64,000 bases of DNA from an uncultured Alphaproteobacteria bacterium (GTDB lineage: Bacteria; Pseudomonadota; Alphaproteobacteria; CAAHEQ01; UBA3637): the NCBI GenBank assembly GCA_947627155.1, contig CANQUX010000006.1:1-64000 (forward strand), given 5' to 3'. Shown one piece after another: positions 22,686 through 32,866 of the stretch. Under the pieces are notes generated by a model that saw nothing but the letters and a program-made list of their open reading frames with translations, did no database searches and was not told the origin of the DNA. Every line of letters begins with the position of its first letter. The stretch's first letter is position 1. A program made the position numbers and the translations under genes.

Positions 22686-24385
22686 TTTCCGCGAACCATT
22701 TGCTCCGCCGTTTTATTTTCTTGTCCCAACAGTGATTGATAAACCCAAAAGTTCGATAAAATCCGCTCAACAAAGGCGCGTGTTTCGCGCGAAGGAATAC
22801 GCTCGATAAAAATAAGCGGATCGGCAGGATAATCCATTTTCTTCTTCCATTTAATCAAGTTGGCCGGCCCGGCATTATATGCCACAGCCATATAAATAAT
22901 GTTATTGTTAACGGCAGGCAAATCCAACAAATACTGCACATATTTTTGTCCTAATGCCAAATTATAGCTGATATCCTCCAGCTTGTTTTCACGCCACGGT
23001 AAATTGGCTCGACGAGCCATAATTTCCGCCGTTGCCGGCATAATTTGCATCACTCCGCGCGCCCCCATTACGCTTTTGGCCTGCGGATTAAAGCACGATT
23101 CTTGCCGAACAATGGCATAAATCAGCGCTTTACTGATTTGCCAACCGTTATCGGGCTTCCAATTCGGCAACGGATAACTGCTTTTATCAATCGGCGATTC
23201 TTTTCCGCTTTGTAACTTTTTATCCAATTGATACTCATGCGCTATGTTGAGCAATATTTTGCGATTACTGCTATTCGCATTTTGAAAAGCAAAAACCAAT
23301 TCATCGACCGCCTCTTTTTCCCGGCCGATCTGACGTAATGCATAAAACCTGTTTACAGCCTCCTGCACCGTTTTATCCGGCGTTTTTTCCACGGCCGATA
23401 CGCTCCACGCCGTGTTAATATCTAACCCCATCAGCTGTAATGCCAACATACCGTAAAATGTATCGGGATGTTGCGCCGCCGCTTCCAAATAGGGGCCGAC
23501 ACGCTCATATTTGCCGATTTTCAAATGCGTTCGCGCTGCCCAAAATGAGGCCGCCGCATGAATGATCGGATATGATTCTTTTTGTTGCGCCGCTTTTGAA
23601 AAATAAGTTGCCGCTTTTTGATAATTCTTTAACTGCCACTCAATCAATCCGCCGATATAATATGTAAGCGGTAAAGCGGAAGAATCCGAGCGCAACGCCG
23701 TTTGAATCTGCTCTTCGCCTAAGGCATATTCCCCGTCAAGAAAATAGGAAAATGCCAATGCGGTTCGCGCCAAAGCTCTGTCACCGGGAGATATAACGGA
23801 ACGAAAAACTTTTGAATCAATTTTGTTTTTAGCCGCCAATGTTTTGCCGTCCGCCAGCAATTTTCCCAAATCGGCAAACAAAACACGCGCCTGCTCTTTT
23901 GAGACACCGGACATTTCATTAAACGACCACCTCCGAATTAAATCCAATGCCTCATCACGCCGAATTGAATCGCATTTAACGGAGGAATCAACATTTTTCG
24001 TACTCAAAGGCGGTAATTTGGCTTTTTTTCGCGTTCCTAATTTTCTCATGCGATCGGCAATCGGCAACGAACCGTATAATTGAAACCATTGCTCAATTTC
24101 CGCCGCTTCGGTTTGATATTTCGGCGAAAAATATTTATCGGCTAATATATACCCCGCCAACAAATTGTTATCTGTCTGCTTCACATAAGCATCGGCCTGC
24201 TTATAATCACCGATTCGATGCGCCGCAAGGGCTGCCTGATATAACCGAACATCGGCATGAGAAAGAATCTCTCCCGTTTTAGCGTGAGCAACGGATCCGC
24301 ACACACACGTAAATGCAAAAAAAATTATTGCCGCGTATCGGAAACCAATTGTAAATCTGTAATATATTTGACTAAGGTTTTGCAT
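22646..24385 (-). CDS. slt: Soluble lytic murein transglycosylase
   Basis: ARGVMQIMPATAEIMA...LALGQKYVQYLL...MAVAYNAGPANLIKW...FIERIPSRETRAFVERIL. Confidence 0.9.
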   Translation of the reverse strand: MQNLSQIYYRFTIGFRYAAIIFFAFTCVCGSVAHAKTGEILSHADVRLYQAALAAHRIGDYKQADAYVKQTDNNLLAGYILADKYFSPKYQTEAAEIEQWFQLYGSLPIADRMRKLGTRKKAKLPPLSTKNVDSSVKCDSIRRDEALDLIRRWSFNEMSGVSKEQARVLFADLGKLLADGKTLAAKNKIDSKVFRSVISPGDRALARTALAFSYFLDGEYALGEEQIQTALRSDSSALPLTYYIGGLIEWQLKNYQKAATYFSKAAQQKESYPIIHAAASFWAARTHLKIGKYERVGPYLEAAAQHPDTFYGMLALQLMGLDINTAWSVSAVEKTPDKTVQEAVNRFYALRQIGREKEAVDELVFAFQNANSSNRKILLNIAHEYQLDKKLQSGKESPIDKSSYPLPNWKPDNGWQISKALIYAIVRQESCFNPQAKSVMGARGVMQIMPATAEIMARRANLPWRENKLEDISYNLALGQKYVQYLLDLPAVNNNIIYMAVAYNAGPANLIKWKKKMDYPADPLIFIERIPSRETRAFVERILSNFWVYQSLLGQENKTAEQMVRGKWPLAGRISSKKK

Positions 24386-25005
24386 TTTTCTTCTGTCATT
24401 TCATCAGCCTGACAATTATTAATTGTCATGTCCGGAACTTTCGTCAGTGCCTGACATGCTTCCGTTGCCAAGTAAATTTTTTGTGTTTGAGAATCCCCCG
24501 GCTTTATACCGGAAAATGCAACCGGCATCTTAATCGGCTCATAATTGATTGTAACACTTAAATCTTTTAAAGTCTTGCTTGTATTGTTTGTCAAACTCAA
24601 ATAAGCCATACAAAATTGAAAACGGGCAACGGAAGGCTCAATAATTTGAACCGTATCGGGTGAAATGACAAAATAGCCCTTTCCGGCAACCGGTTTATCT
24701 TGATTATCTTTTTGTTCTGCCGTACCGGCGGCTAAATTTTCATTCAGCGATTCAATACCTGCTTCGGCCTTAATTTCTTCCAAACCACCTTGTTGAAAAC
24801 GCTCCAAAGCTTCTTCTCGCGCATTTTGTCCTGTCTCGTTTGTATCATCAAACAAAGATTTGACTTCACCCGCCGGTACAACTTCTGCCGCTGCGGGTGC
24901 CTGATTCGGCGCCTTTTTGGCCAATTCCGGAAAAAGCGCATTTTCTTGTGCCATAGCACCGAAACTAATTCCCAATAAACTTACAAAACATAAAAACTTC
25001 ATCAT
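24325..25005 (-). CDS. Exported hypothetical protein
   Basis: Signal peptide MMKFLCFVSLLGISFGAMA; 61-bp overlap with slt. Confidence 0.75.
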   Translation of the reverse strand: MMKFLCFVSLLGISFGAMAQENALFPELAKKAPNQAPAAAEVVPAGEVKSLFDDTNETGQNAREEALERFQQGGLEEIKAEAGIESLNENLAAGTAEQKDNQDKPVAGKGYFVISPDTVQIIEPSVARFQFCMAYLSLTNNTSKTLKDLSVTINYEPIKMPVAFSGIKPGDSQTQKIYLATEACQALTKVPDMTINNCQADEMTEEKCKTLVKYITDLQLVSDTRQ

Positions 25006-25090
25006 TTTTTTAAAACCTCCCTTTACATCTGTAAAAATTTAGAGTAGAATGCCTGTCGGCATTTTTTTATTGTAGAGGAAATATTTTAAA

Positions 25091-26461
25091 ATGGCAACAT
25101 TTTTTTTCTGTGGGGTCGGCGGAATTGGTATGAGCGCCATTGCTCTTTACCTGAAAAAGTCCGGAAATACGGTATTTGGCTCCGATCGTTCATTCGATGC
25201 CGGTAAACATAACGCCGTCAAAGAATCTTTAATTCGGGCGGGTGTTACGCTTGTTTTGCAAGACGGAAAGCATGTTCCCGATTCGACTGATGTTTTTGTG
25301 GTATCCAGTGCCGTTGAAGAAAGTGTGCCCGATGTTAAAACCGCTCTTTTAAAAGGATTACATATTAAAAAACGAGCGGAAATTTTAGCGGAAATCTTTA
25401 ATCAAAAAACGGGCATTGCCGTCGGCGGCACTTCCGGAAAAACAACGGTAACCGCCATGATCGGGCATATTTTATCCGTAGAAAACAAACAACCGACCAT
25501 GATTAACGGCGGTATCAGTTTGAATACTTATAATCAGGAAAACGAATCAAATTTAATTTACGGCGAATCGGATTTATGTGTGATTGAAGCCGACGAATCG
25601 GACGGTTCCATTCAATTTTATGAACCGACTGTTTCCGTTTTAACCAATATTTCTTTGGATCACAAACCGATTAATGAAACCACGCCGCTTTTTATCAATT
25701 TTTTAAACAAAGCGAAAAGAGGCGCGGTATTGAATGCCGATTGTCCGTATTGTCAAAACCTTTCTTTGGCGCAACCGTTTGTTCGCACCTTTTCCGTATC
25801 CGGCAAGTCGGCTTCTTTAAGCGCTCGAAACGTTGTATTTGATTCGCACGCGATTCGTTTTGAATTAAACGGTGAAACATATATGCTGCCCTTTACCGGA
25901 CGACATAATTTGGAAAATGCGTTAGCGGCAGCCGCCGCCTGTCAATATTTTGATATTCCCGCTTCCCGATCTTTCTTTGATTTGACAACTTTTCAAGGAA
26001 CAAAGCGACGGTTACAACGAATCGGCATTGAAAAAGGCATTGCCGTTATTGACGATTATGCTCATAATCCCGAAAAAATCAAAGCCTCGCTGGAAGCACT
26101 GCAACTGCATGCCGGTCGGTTATTTTGCGTGTTTCAACCGCACGGATTTGCACCGCTGCGATTGATGAAGGAAGAATTGATACAAACGCTTTTGAATCAA
26201 TTAAATGATAAAACCGTTTGGATCATGAGTGATGTTTATTATGCCGGCGGCACAACCGTAAAAGATATTTCCTCAAATGACATTATCGTACCGCTTCAAC
26301 AAGCGGGAAAACAAGCTTTCTATTTAAAACGAGAGACTGTTCCCGGTTGGTTATCCGCGCATGTTCAATCAGGTGATGTCATTGCCGTTATGGGCGCAAG
26401 AGATGATACTTTAACATTATTGGCACAAAATATTTTAACAACGATAAAGGAGAAAAAATGA
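25091..26461 (+). CDS. Mur ligase of the MurC/Mpl family
   Basis: GVGGIGMSAIA, GTSGKTTVTAMIG, IEADESDGS, DDYAHNPEKIKASLEAL; 4-bp overlap with ldcA. Confidence 0.87.
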   Translation: MATFFFCGVGGIGMSAIALYLKKSGNTVFGSDRSFDAGKHNAVKESLIRAGVTLVLQDGKHVPDSTDVFVVSSAVEESVPDVKTALLKGLHIKKRAEILAEIFNQKTGIAVGGTSGKTTVTAMIGHILSVENKQPTMINGGISLNTYNQENESNLIYGESDLCVIEADESDGSIQFYEPTVSVLTNISLDHKPINETTPLFINFLNKAKRGAVLNADCPYCQNLSLAQPFVRTFSVSGKSASLSARNVVFDSHAIRFELNGETYMLPFTGRHNLENALAAAAACQYFDIPASRSFFDLTTFQGTKRRLQRIGIEKGIAVIDDYAHNPEKIKASLEALQLHAGRLFCVFQPHGFAPLRLMKEELIQTLLNQLNDKTVWIMSDVYYAGGTTVKDISSNDIIVPLQQAGKQAFYLKRETVPGWLSAHVQSGDVIAVMGARDDTLTLLAQNILTTIKEKK

Positions 26462-27336
26462 AACAAATTACCATTGTCGCGCCGGCTTCACCGGTAACGG
26501 AAAATCCCGAAACGGAAAAAGAATTGATCACTGATTTTTTTGAATCGGAAGGATTTAAGGTTCAATTTTCTCCGCATTGTTTTGACAGCGAGCGTTTTTT
26601 GGCAGGCGTTGATGCCGATCGTGCCAAAGATTTAAACGAAGCGTTTGCCGATTCGAAAACCGATATTATTATGGCTCTGCGCGGCGGCTACGGCTCACCG
26701 CGCTTATTGGATAAACTGGATTATAAAACCATTGCCCAAAATCCGAAACCGTTTTTCGGATTCAGTGATTTAACCGCCATTCAGTTAGCGTTATGGCAAA
26801 GATGTCAACTCATCAGCTATACGGGCTTTAACGCCAACTTTGCGACAAAGGCGCAAAAAGGGCGTTTAAAAGATTCTTTGTTTGCGGCATTGGCGGAAAA
26901 ACCGGTATCGGTGAAAAATTTAAAAGCACTTGTTCCCGGAACGGCGCATGCTCCCGTTGTGGGCGGAACGTTAACTTTACTCTGCGGCTTGGTCGGCACG
27001 CCTTATATGCCGAACTTAAACGGCGTTATTCTGGTGTTGGAGGAAGTGCATGAAGAACCCTATCGGTTAGACAGAATGCTTAATCAACTGCGTCTTTCGG
27101 GCGCACTCTCTCAATTGGAGGGCGTTATTTTGGCGGGCTGCGAAGATTGTCAACCCAAAGATCCGGCCGACGGTACGGCAGAACAGGTGATGAAAGAATA
27201 TTTCGGACACAAAAAAATTCCGGTTGTCACAAACTTCCCTTACGGACACACGCCCGATCATATCGTGTTCCCCATCGGACAAACGGCGCGCTTGGACGCC
27301 AATGCCGGAACGCTTGTTTTTGATGAGTTAAAATAA
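26458..27336 (+). CDS. ldcA: LD-carboxypeptidase (S66 family)
   Basis: ALRGGYGSPRLLDKLDY...FFGFSDLTAIQLAL; LEEVHEEPYRLDRML. Confidence 0.9.
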   Translation: MKQITIVAPASPVTENPETEKELITDFFESEGFKVQFSPHCFDSERFLAGVDADRAKDLNEAFADSKTDIIMALRGGYGSPRLLDKLDYKTIAQNPKPFFGFSDLTAIQLALWQRCQLISYTGFNANFATKAQKGRLKDSLFAALAEKPVSVKNLKALVPGTAHAPVVGGTLTLLCGLVGTPYMPNLNGVILVLEEVHEEPYRLDRMLNQLRLSGALSQLEGVILAGCEDCQPKDPADGTAEQVMKEYFGHKKIPVVTNFPYGHTPDHIVFPIGQTARLDANAGTLVFDELK

Positions 27337-27346
27337 AGGATATATC

Positions 27347-29614
27347 ATGCAAACGGAACTGCTTTCACCCGCCGGCAGTTTAGAGGCCGCCTATGCCGCT
27401 TTTTATTACGGCGCCGATGCCGTTTATTTGGGTTTACGCGCCTTTTCGGCACGGGCAGACGCCGTGAATTTTTCTCCCGAAGAGTTAGATGAAATAACCG
27501 CTTATGCGCATACGCACAATAAAAAAGTTTATGTGGCTTTAAACACGTTATTGCAGGAAAATGAGCTTCCGTTGCTGATGAAGCAGCTGGATATTTGCGC
27601 AAAATGCAACGTCGATGCACTCATTGTGCAAGATTTGGGCGTGGCGCGGGTGATTCGGCATTCTTATCCGCAACTGGCTTTACACGCCAGCACACAAATG
27701 GCGGTTCATCATTTAAGCGGCGCATCAGCTTTAAAAAAACGCGGCTTTTCCCGCGTGGTTTTGGCGCGTGAGCTCACTTTAAACGAAATCAATGAAATAA
27801 AAACCAAATCCGGCTTGGAAATTGAAGTTTTCATTCACGGCGCGCTGTGTTATTCATACAGCGGTCTGTGCGCTTTTTCATCGTTAACAACGGGACGCAG
27901 TGCCAATCGGGGCAAATGCGTTTATGCCTGTCGCGGGCTTTATCGGCAGGGAACGGAAAAGAAGCATTTGTTTTCCATGAAAGATTTGGCGTTGGAAAAT
28001 CAAGTTTGTCATTTAAAGGGCTTATCGCTTAAAATTGAAGGGCGAAAGAAAAACGCGCTCTATGTGGCGGCCGTAACCGATTATTATCGGCGGATTTTGG
28101 ATACCGGCAAAGCCGATGCGCGATTATCCGATAATTTAAAGCAAATTTTCGCGCGTCCGTGGACAAAATTACATTTTAACGGTAAAAACAAAAACGTGAT
28201 TGATTCCGAATTTATTTCTCACCGCGGCTTAAAAATCGGCGAAGCATTGGGCGTGATTGACGGAAAGCTTTTGTTCTGTCCCACGAAAACCGTTGAACGA
28301 TATGACGGCATTCAATTGGATTTGCCGGGGTTTGAAAAACCGTTCGGCTTTTCGGCGGAAAGTCTTTTTGCGGGGCATAAATCGGTGTTTCAAATTGCGG
28401 CCGGCCAAAAAGCAAGCGTGCTTTTGCCGCCCAAAACACCGCATATTCCCAAAGGAACGGCCGTTTATTTAGCCTCTTCATCGCGTGTGAAAAGCGCCTA
28501 CCCTTACGACAAGCCCAAAAGCGGTCTTTATAAAAACCGAACGCCGATAACGGTTGATGTTTATTTGGATAAAACAGGCATTTCAGCCATCAGCGGTGAA
28601 ACAGGCGTTACGGAATCGGTCGCGTTAAGCACGGCGCAAAATGCGGAAAAAACAACCGGTGCCGTCAAATCGGCGTTTCAAAAAACGCATGAGACGGCTT
28701 TTTTTGTTCAAACACTCAATATTCACAATCCCGCGGCTTTATTTGCCCCTGCTTCGCTTTTAAATCAGATTCGGCGAAAGCTTTTTGAAAAATTAAGTGC
28801 GGAAAACAAGGCCGTTTCTTTGCCTTTACCGCCGGTGCATTTGAAAAAAAGCCCGTTTGTTGAAACAAAGAAAATTTTAAAAACCGATGATGTAACTCTT
28901 TTAAAAGAGCTTGATTTAACACCGTTTTTTGAAGTTATTATTGTGATAAACAAAAATTCAAGCCCTGCGGATTTTGCCTTTTTACCGTCGGAAAAGGTGC
29001 GTCTTGCCCTTCCCGTCATCAATCGCAACGAAACGTTAAAGCCCGTTATTTCAAAATTGATTGAAGCCGGCTTTTCAAAATGGCAGGTCGGCAATATCGG
29101 CGGTTTCGGCTTATTACCTGCGGGACTTGACATTTCAACCGATGACACACTGCCCGTTTTAAACACGCAAAGTCTGGCCGAATTGTTTGAAATCGGCGCA
29201 ACGCGTGTGGCATTCAGCGTGGAAGACACCAAAGAAAATATTTCAAAACTTTTAAACAGCGACAGTCGAACGGAACTGGTTATTTATCAAGACACGCCGC
29301 TTTTCATTTCTGCCGATTGCATTCGGGAAAATGAGTGTGCCGTTTGCACGCGCGCTCGTCAAGAGTGGGAAATAGCCGATGTGAAAAACAACAAATATAA
29401 AGTGATTTCCGAAAACTGTTTAACAACCGTTTTGAAAAACGAACCGTATTACATCGGGCATTTGTTGAACGGGTTAAACGTGCCTTTCATACGCATTGAT
29501 TTTTGTCATCGTCACTACTCGTCGGCCGAAGTGCGCGCGCTTTTAAAAACAGTGTTATCAGGCGGTAAATTAAAGCGTTTTTATAGTGGAAACTTTGATA
29601 GAAGTTTTGCTTAA
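27347..29614 (+). CDS. Long-form U32 family peptidase (possibly RlhA-like)
   Basis: LLSPAGSLEAAYAAFYYGADAVYLGL...EVFIHGALCYSYSGLC...SANRGKCVYACRGLY. Confidence 0.88.
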   Translation: MQTELLSPAGSLEAAYAAFYYGADAVYLGLRAFSARADAVNFSPEELDEITAYAHTHNKKVYVALNTLLQENELPLLMKQLDICAKCNVDALIVQDLGVARVIRHSYPQLALHASTQMAVHHLSGASALKKRGFSRVVLARELTLNEINEIKTKSGLEIEVFIHGALCYSYSGLCAFSSLTTGRSANRGKCVYACRGLYRQGTEKKHLFSMKDLALENQVCHLKGLSLKIEGRKKNALYVAAVTDYYRRILDTGKADARLSDNLKQIFARPWTKLHFNGKNKNVIDSEFISHRGLKIGEALGVIDGKLLFCPTKTVERYDGIQLDLPGFEKPFGFSAESLFAGHKSVFQIAAGQKASVLLPPKTPHIPKGTAVYLASSSRVKSAYPYDKPKSGLYKNRTPITVDVYLDKTGISAISGETGVTESVALSTAQNAEKTTGAVKSAFQKTHETAFFVQTLNIHNPAALFAPASLLNQIRRKLFEKLSAENKAVSLPLPPVHLKKSPFVETKKILKTDDVTLLKELDLTPFFEVIIVINKNSSPADFAFLPSEKVRLALPVINRNETLKPVISKLIEAGFSKWQVGNIGGFGLLPAGLDISTDDTLPVLNTQSLAELFEIGATRVAFSVEDTKENISKLLNSDSRTELVIYQDTPLFISADCIRENECAVCTRARQEWEIADVKNNKYKVISENCLTTVLKNEPYYIGHLLNGLNVPFIRIDFCHRHYSSAEVRALLKTVLSGGKLKRFYSGNFDRSFA

Positions 29615-29874
29615 AGAGTGTGTTATAACTCATTAAGAAATAAAAATATTTAATCAATATTTTTTGTGAAATTTTTGCGGTTCGTTTTTATTTTATTAAA
29701 GCTTTCCTTGAAGAAGCTGTTTTAGGGGCTGATACCTTATTTCGAAGATAAAAATTTTCTCTTTTTAAAGGCGTTATTCTTTTTCATTGCCAAATGAAAA
29801 ATAATTTTGTATGATACCAAAATAAGTATTATTTCAATTTGAGAAAATGCGCTTATTACGAGTAAAAAATTAAT

Positions 29875-31323
29875 ATGAAATATATTTTTGTTTTCTTTTT
29901 AAGTTTCTTTTTGTTCGGGGAAAGTTTTGCCGATTCCCTTCAAACAATTTCAAATCAAGCAATCAGGCAAGATGTGCGCATAGCTCATTCCATCGGCAAA
30001 AAAGAGGTTCGGAAAAATCCGCAAAAGAAAACACCCTCCGAACATGAACGACTTCAAAAATGCCTTTCCGAAAATGCTTTTTTAAAGGCTGTTTATCAAG
30101 ATAATTTTCAACAAGTGCGCTTTTTCATTCAAAACGGTGCACTGTTAAATCAGCAAAGCATTTATTTTCATCGCACGCCCCTCTTCTTTGCGCAAACGGC
30201 CCGAACGGCACGCCTGCTCATTGAGGCCGGCGCCGATATTTTTGCCGTTGATCAAAAAGGGCTGACCGTTTTATCGGCTGCCGTTCAAAACAACAATCCG
30301 TATTTGGTTGAGTTTTTCATTGAGGCGGGCGCACAAGTCAACAAACGCACGGTTCAAACAAATCAAACGCCTTTGTTTTATGCCCGAACGCCCGATATAG
30401 CGCGCCTGCTCCTTCAAGCCGATGCCGAAATTGATATAACCGACGGCAAAGGCTTTACGCCGTTAATGAACGCCGTTGCAACAAATCGGGCAGCGGTGGT
30501 GCAATTTCTGATTCAAAAGGGTGCCGACGTCAACAAGCGTGTTTTTAAAACACTTCAAACGCCGCTCTTTTTTGCGCAAACGTCCGAAACGGCGCGGTTG
30601 CTCATTCAGGCAGGTGCTGATGTGAATGCCAAAGATATTAACGGTTTTACGCCGCTTATGAATGCCGTAAAGGCAAACAATTTATATTTAACGGAATTTT
30701 TGATTGAATCGGGCGCCGATGTGCAAGCGCGCACTTTTCAAAAGCTTCAAACGCCGCTTTTCTATGCCCGAACGCCCGAAGCAGCCCGTTTGCTTCTCAA
30801 AGCCGGTGCCGATGTCAATGCGGCGGACAAACAAGGCTATACCCCTTTAATGAAAGCCGTTCAAAAACAAAAAATCAAGCTGATTAAATTTTTAATTGCC
30901 AACGGCGCGAATGTTCATCAATCGGCGGGAAAAGCGGCTTTACATAAGCTGTTGCCTCAAATGGTAAAAGGCATTTTCAAAGTTTTAATCGGTTTCAACG
31001 ATGAGCTGAAAGATATTGTTTCAACGGCTGCACACTTAAAAAAATTATGGGATAAAAAAAATGCCGTTACCGATTATTACAATAAAATGCCGAATGCCGA
31101 AGAAACAAGCTTTTCGCAGCTGGCAACAGATGTTTATAACGGCACCGTTGATACGGTGAACGGTTATATCAACACGGCAGAACATTTATTTGATGAGGAA
31201 ACGGTTATGCATTTGGCCCCCACAAAAGAAATAGAACGCCTTATTCAAGAATCGGAAGAACTGGCGCAAGAAAACAAGGAAACCGCTTCTCATCAAAGCC
31301 CTGATACACAAACGCATCGTTAA
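29875..31323 (+). CDS. Exported ankyrin-repeat protein with alternating short/long repeats
   Basis: Signal peptide; TPLFFAQTARTARLLIEAGADI / VLSAAVQNNNPYLVEFFIEAGAQVNKRT alternation. Confidence 0.87.
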   Translation: MKYIFVFFLSFFLFGESFADSLQTISNQAIRQDVRIAHSIGKKEVRKNPQKKTPSEHERLQKCLSENAFLKAVYQDNFQQVRFFIQNGALLNQQSIYFHRTPLFFAQTARTARLLIEAGADIFAVDQKGLTVLSAAVQNNNPYLVEFFIEAGAQVNKRTVQTNQTPLFYARTPDIARLLLQADAEIDITDGKGFTPLMNAVATNRAAVVQFLIQKGADVNKRVFKTLQTPLFFAQTSETARLLIQAGADVNAKDINGFTPLMNAVKANNLYLTEFLIESGADVQARTFQKLQTPLFYARTPEAARLLLKAGADVNAADKQGYTPLMKAVQKQKIKLIKFLIANGANVHQSAGKAALHKLLPQMVKGIFKVLIGFNDELKDIVSTAAHLKKLWDKKNAVTDYYNKMPNAEETSFSQLATDVYNGTVDTVNGYINTAEHLFDEETVMHLAPTKEIERLIQESEELAQENKETASHQSPDTQTHR

Positions 31324-31326
31324 GCT

Positions 31327-32451
31327 TTACTCTTTCAAAACGCCCCACACCGTTGCATGGTTTACTAAACCGGTAATCACGCTATATACAACCAATGTTC
31401 CGGTATGTCCGGCTTCCAAATCACCGATTTCTGTTCTGTCTCTCGGCTGCGTTGAATCACATTTAACACCGCCTTCCGGCAAACAGGATATTTTAGCCGC
31501 ATATCCGTCGGGAGGCGGACAAGACTTCGCCATATCCGATTGTGCATCTTTATAAAACACCAGCCAATCATCAATATGCCCTTTCATATATAACGTATAT
31601 GTGTGCTCATAAGGGCCGAATTTAGGATTTGCATTTCTGATAATACATTGGAATTTTTCTTCACTCACTTCAAAAAACTGCTCCGTATCAATGGAAATAA
31701 TGCAAGCGTGCTCTTCATTACTGTATGTGCCGCCGTCCGGACAAGCCGTACATTGCTTTGCCGATTGATCACAATAAGGTGCCGTGTCTTTTTGTTGACA
31801 TTGACTGCTTTGTGCGCAAACACAGCGATTTTCTTCACAAACGCTCCCGTTCGGATTATCCGCACAATCGGCGCTTGTTTTACACCAATTTTCGGGATCA
31901 TTGTTTTCGTGAACTTCTTCCGCATCAAACTGAATATAAATTTCATTATTTTCATCACTCGAACATAAATCTTTTCCCTTATAAGGAAACTCATTGATTT
32001 CCATATACATTAAATCGTTCATGGCACCGACAAGCGTTGTAAGCGGCTTACAAACCCCTTTCGATATGTTTGCAACAACAATATAATAAGCATCTGTTTC
32101 GCGACAATCATCAAATGCGGCACCGTCTTTGCGCATACAATCATAATCAACGGGATAACGATTATATTGTGTTGATAAATACCCGCTGTATTCACCGTCC
32201 GGCGTCTCATCATAAGGGTCTCCCAATATCAATTCTTCGTTTCCGAGTGCGTATTTTACCTTTAAATCGTTACGCATTAAGTTAATTTCATTTGCTATTT
32301 GGTCGGCCTGATAATAATTCATTGCCAATTTATAGCCCACAATCCCGCCGATAGACAGAATAGCAATAATAGCCAGCACGCCCAGCATTTCAATCATTGA
32401 ACGCCCGCTTTGTGATTGATTTTGAATTTGTTTTTTTGATTTTCTTGTCAT
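31327..32451 (-). CDS. Cys-rich (EGF-like) prepilin-family protein
   Basis: SGRSMIEMLGVLAIIAILSIGGIVGYKLAM N-terminus; paralogue of 1-1062. Start moved to MTRKSKK because upstream ATGs lie at or before the promoter-predicted TSS region. Confidence 0.82.
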   Translation of the reverse strand: MTRKSKKQIQNQSQSGRSMIEMLGVLAIIAILSIGGIVGYKLAMNYYQADQIANEINLMRNDLKVKYALGNEELILGDPYDETPDGEYSGYLSTQYNRYPVDYDCMRKDGAAFDDCRETDAYYIVVANISKGVCKPLTTLVGAMNDLMYMEINEFPYKGKDLCSSDENNEIYIQFDAEEVHENNDPENWCKTSADCADNPNGSVCEENRCVCAQSSQCQQKDTAPYCDQSAKQCTACPDGGTYSNEEHACIISIDTEQFFEVSEEKFQCIIRNANPKFGPYEHTYTLYMKGHIDDWLVFYKDAQSDMAKSCPPPDGYAAKISCLPEGGVKCDSTQPRDRTEIGDLEAGHTGTLVVYSVITGLVNHATVWGVLKE

Positions 32452-32478
32452 TTTTCGACTCCCTTTCATTATACGAAT

Positions 32479-32508
32479 AGTATACAATTAAACGTACCTT
32501 TAATGCAA
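32479..32508 (-). promoter_or_regulatory. Promoter with GGTACGTTT core
   Basis: Minus strand TTGCAT TAAAGGTACGTTTAATTG TATACT (18-bp spacer). Confidence 0.65.
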
Positions 32509-32774
32509 CGCGGTTTCAGGGGCAAAATTACCCTTAAAAAGTGTTGAAACAGGCTTTTTATAACCTATTGATATTGCATTAAATTTACCTCAAAATAAAA
32601 TTTTTTTGAAAAAATGCAAAAAAAGTGTTGCAAAAAACGTACGTTTTTGCAACGCCATATTTTATTGATATTTCAATAACTTAATAAATGATTTTTCTTG
32701 TTATTTAAGAGATGTTTCAAACTTTATAATATATTGATTTTATTGTTTTTTATAAAAATGCATTCTGCAACCTA

Positions 32775-32822
32775 AAAAACAACAGGCAGGGCGGAAACTC
32801 AAGAAAAACCGCCCTGCCCGCC
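32775..32822 (-). terminator. Pilin terminator
   Basis: Minus strand CGGGCAGGGCGG-tttttcttgagttt-CCGCCCTGCCTG then T-run; same element at the other two pilins. Confidence 0.75.
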
Positions 32823-32866
32823 GTTCTTTGCCTTAAAAAGACACACTTTTTAAAGCGAATAACCCG

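Noticed and set aside
31603-31997. Plus-strand ORFs 31603-31968 and 31725-31997, and similar antisense ORFs at 200-415 and 416-664
   Set aside because: Antisense to Cys-rich prepilin genes; the similarity between them only mirrors the paralogous sense genes.
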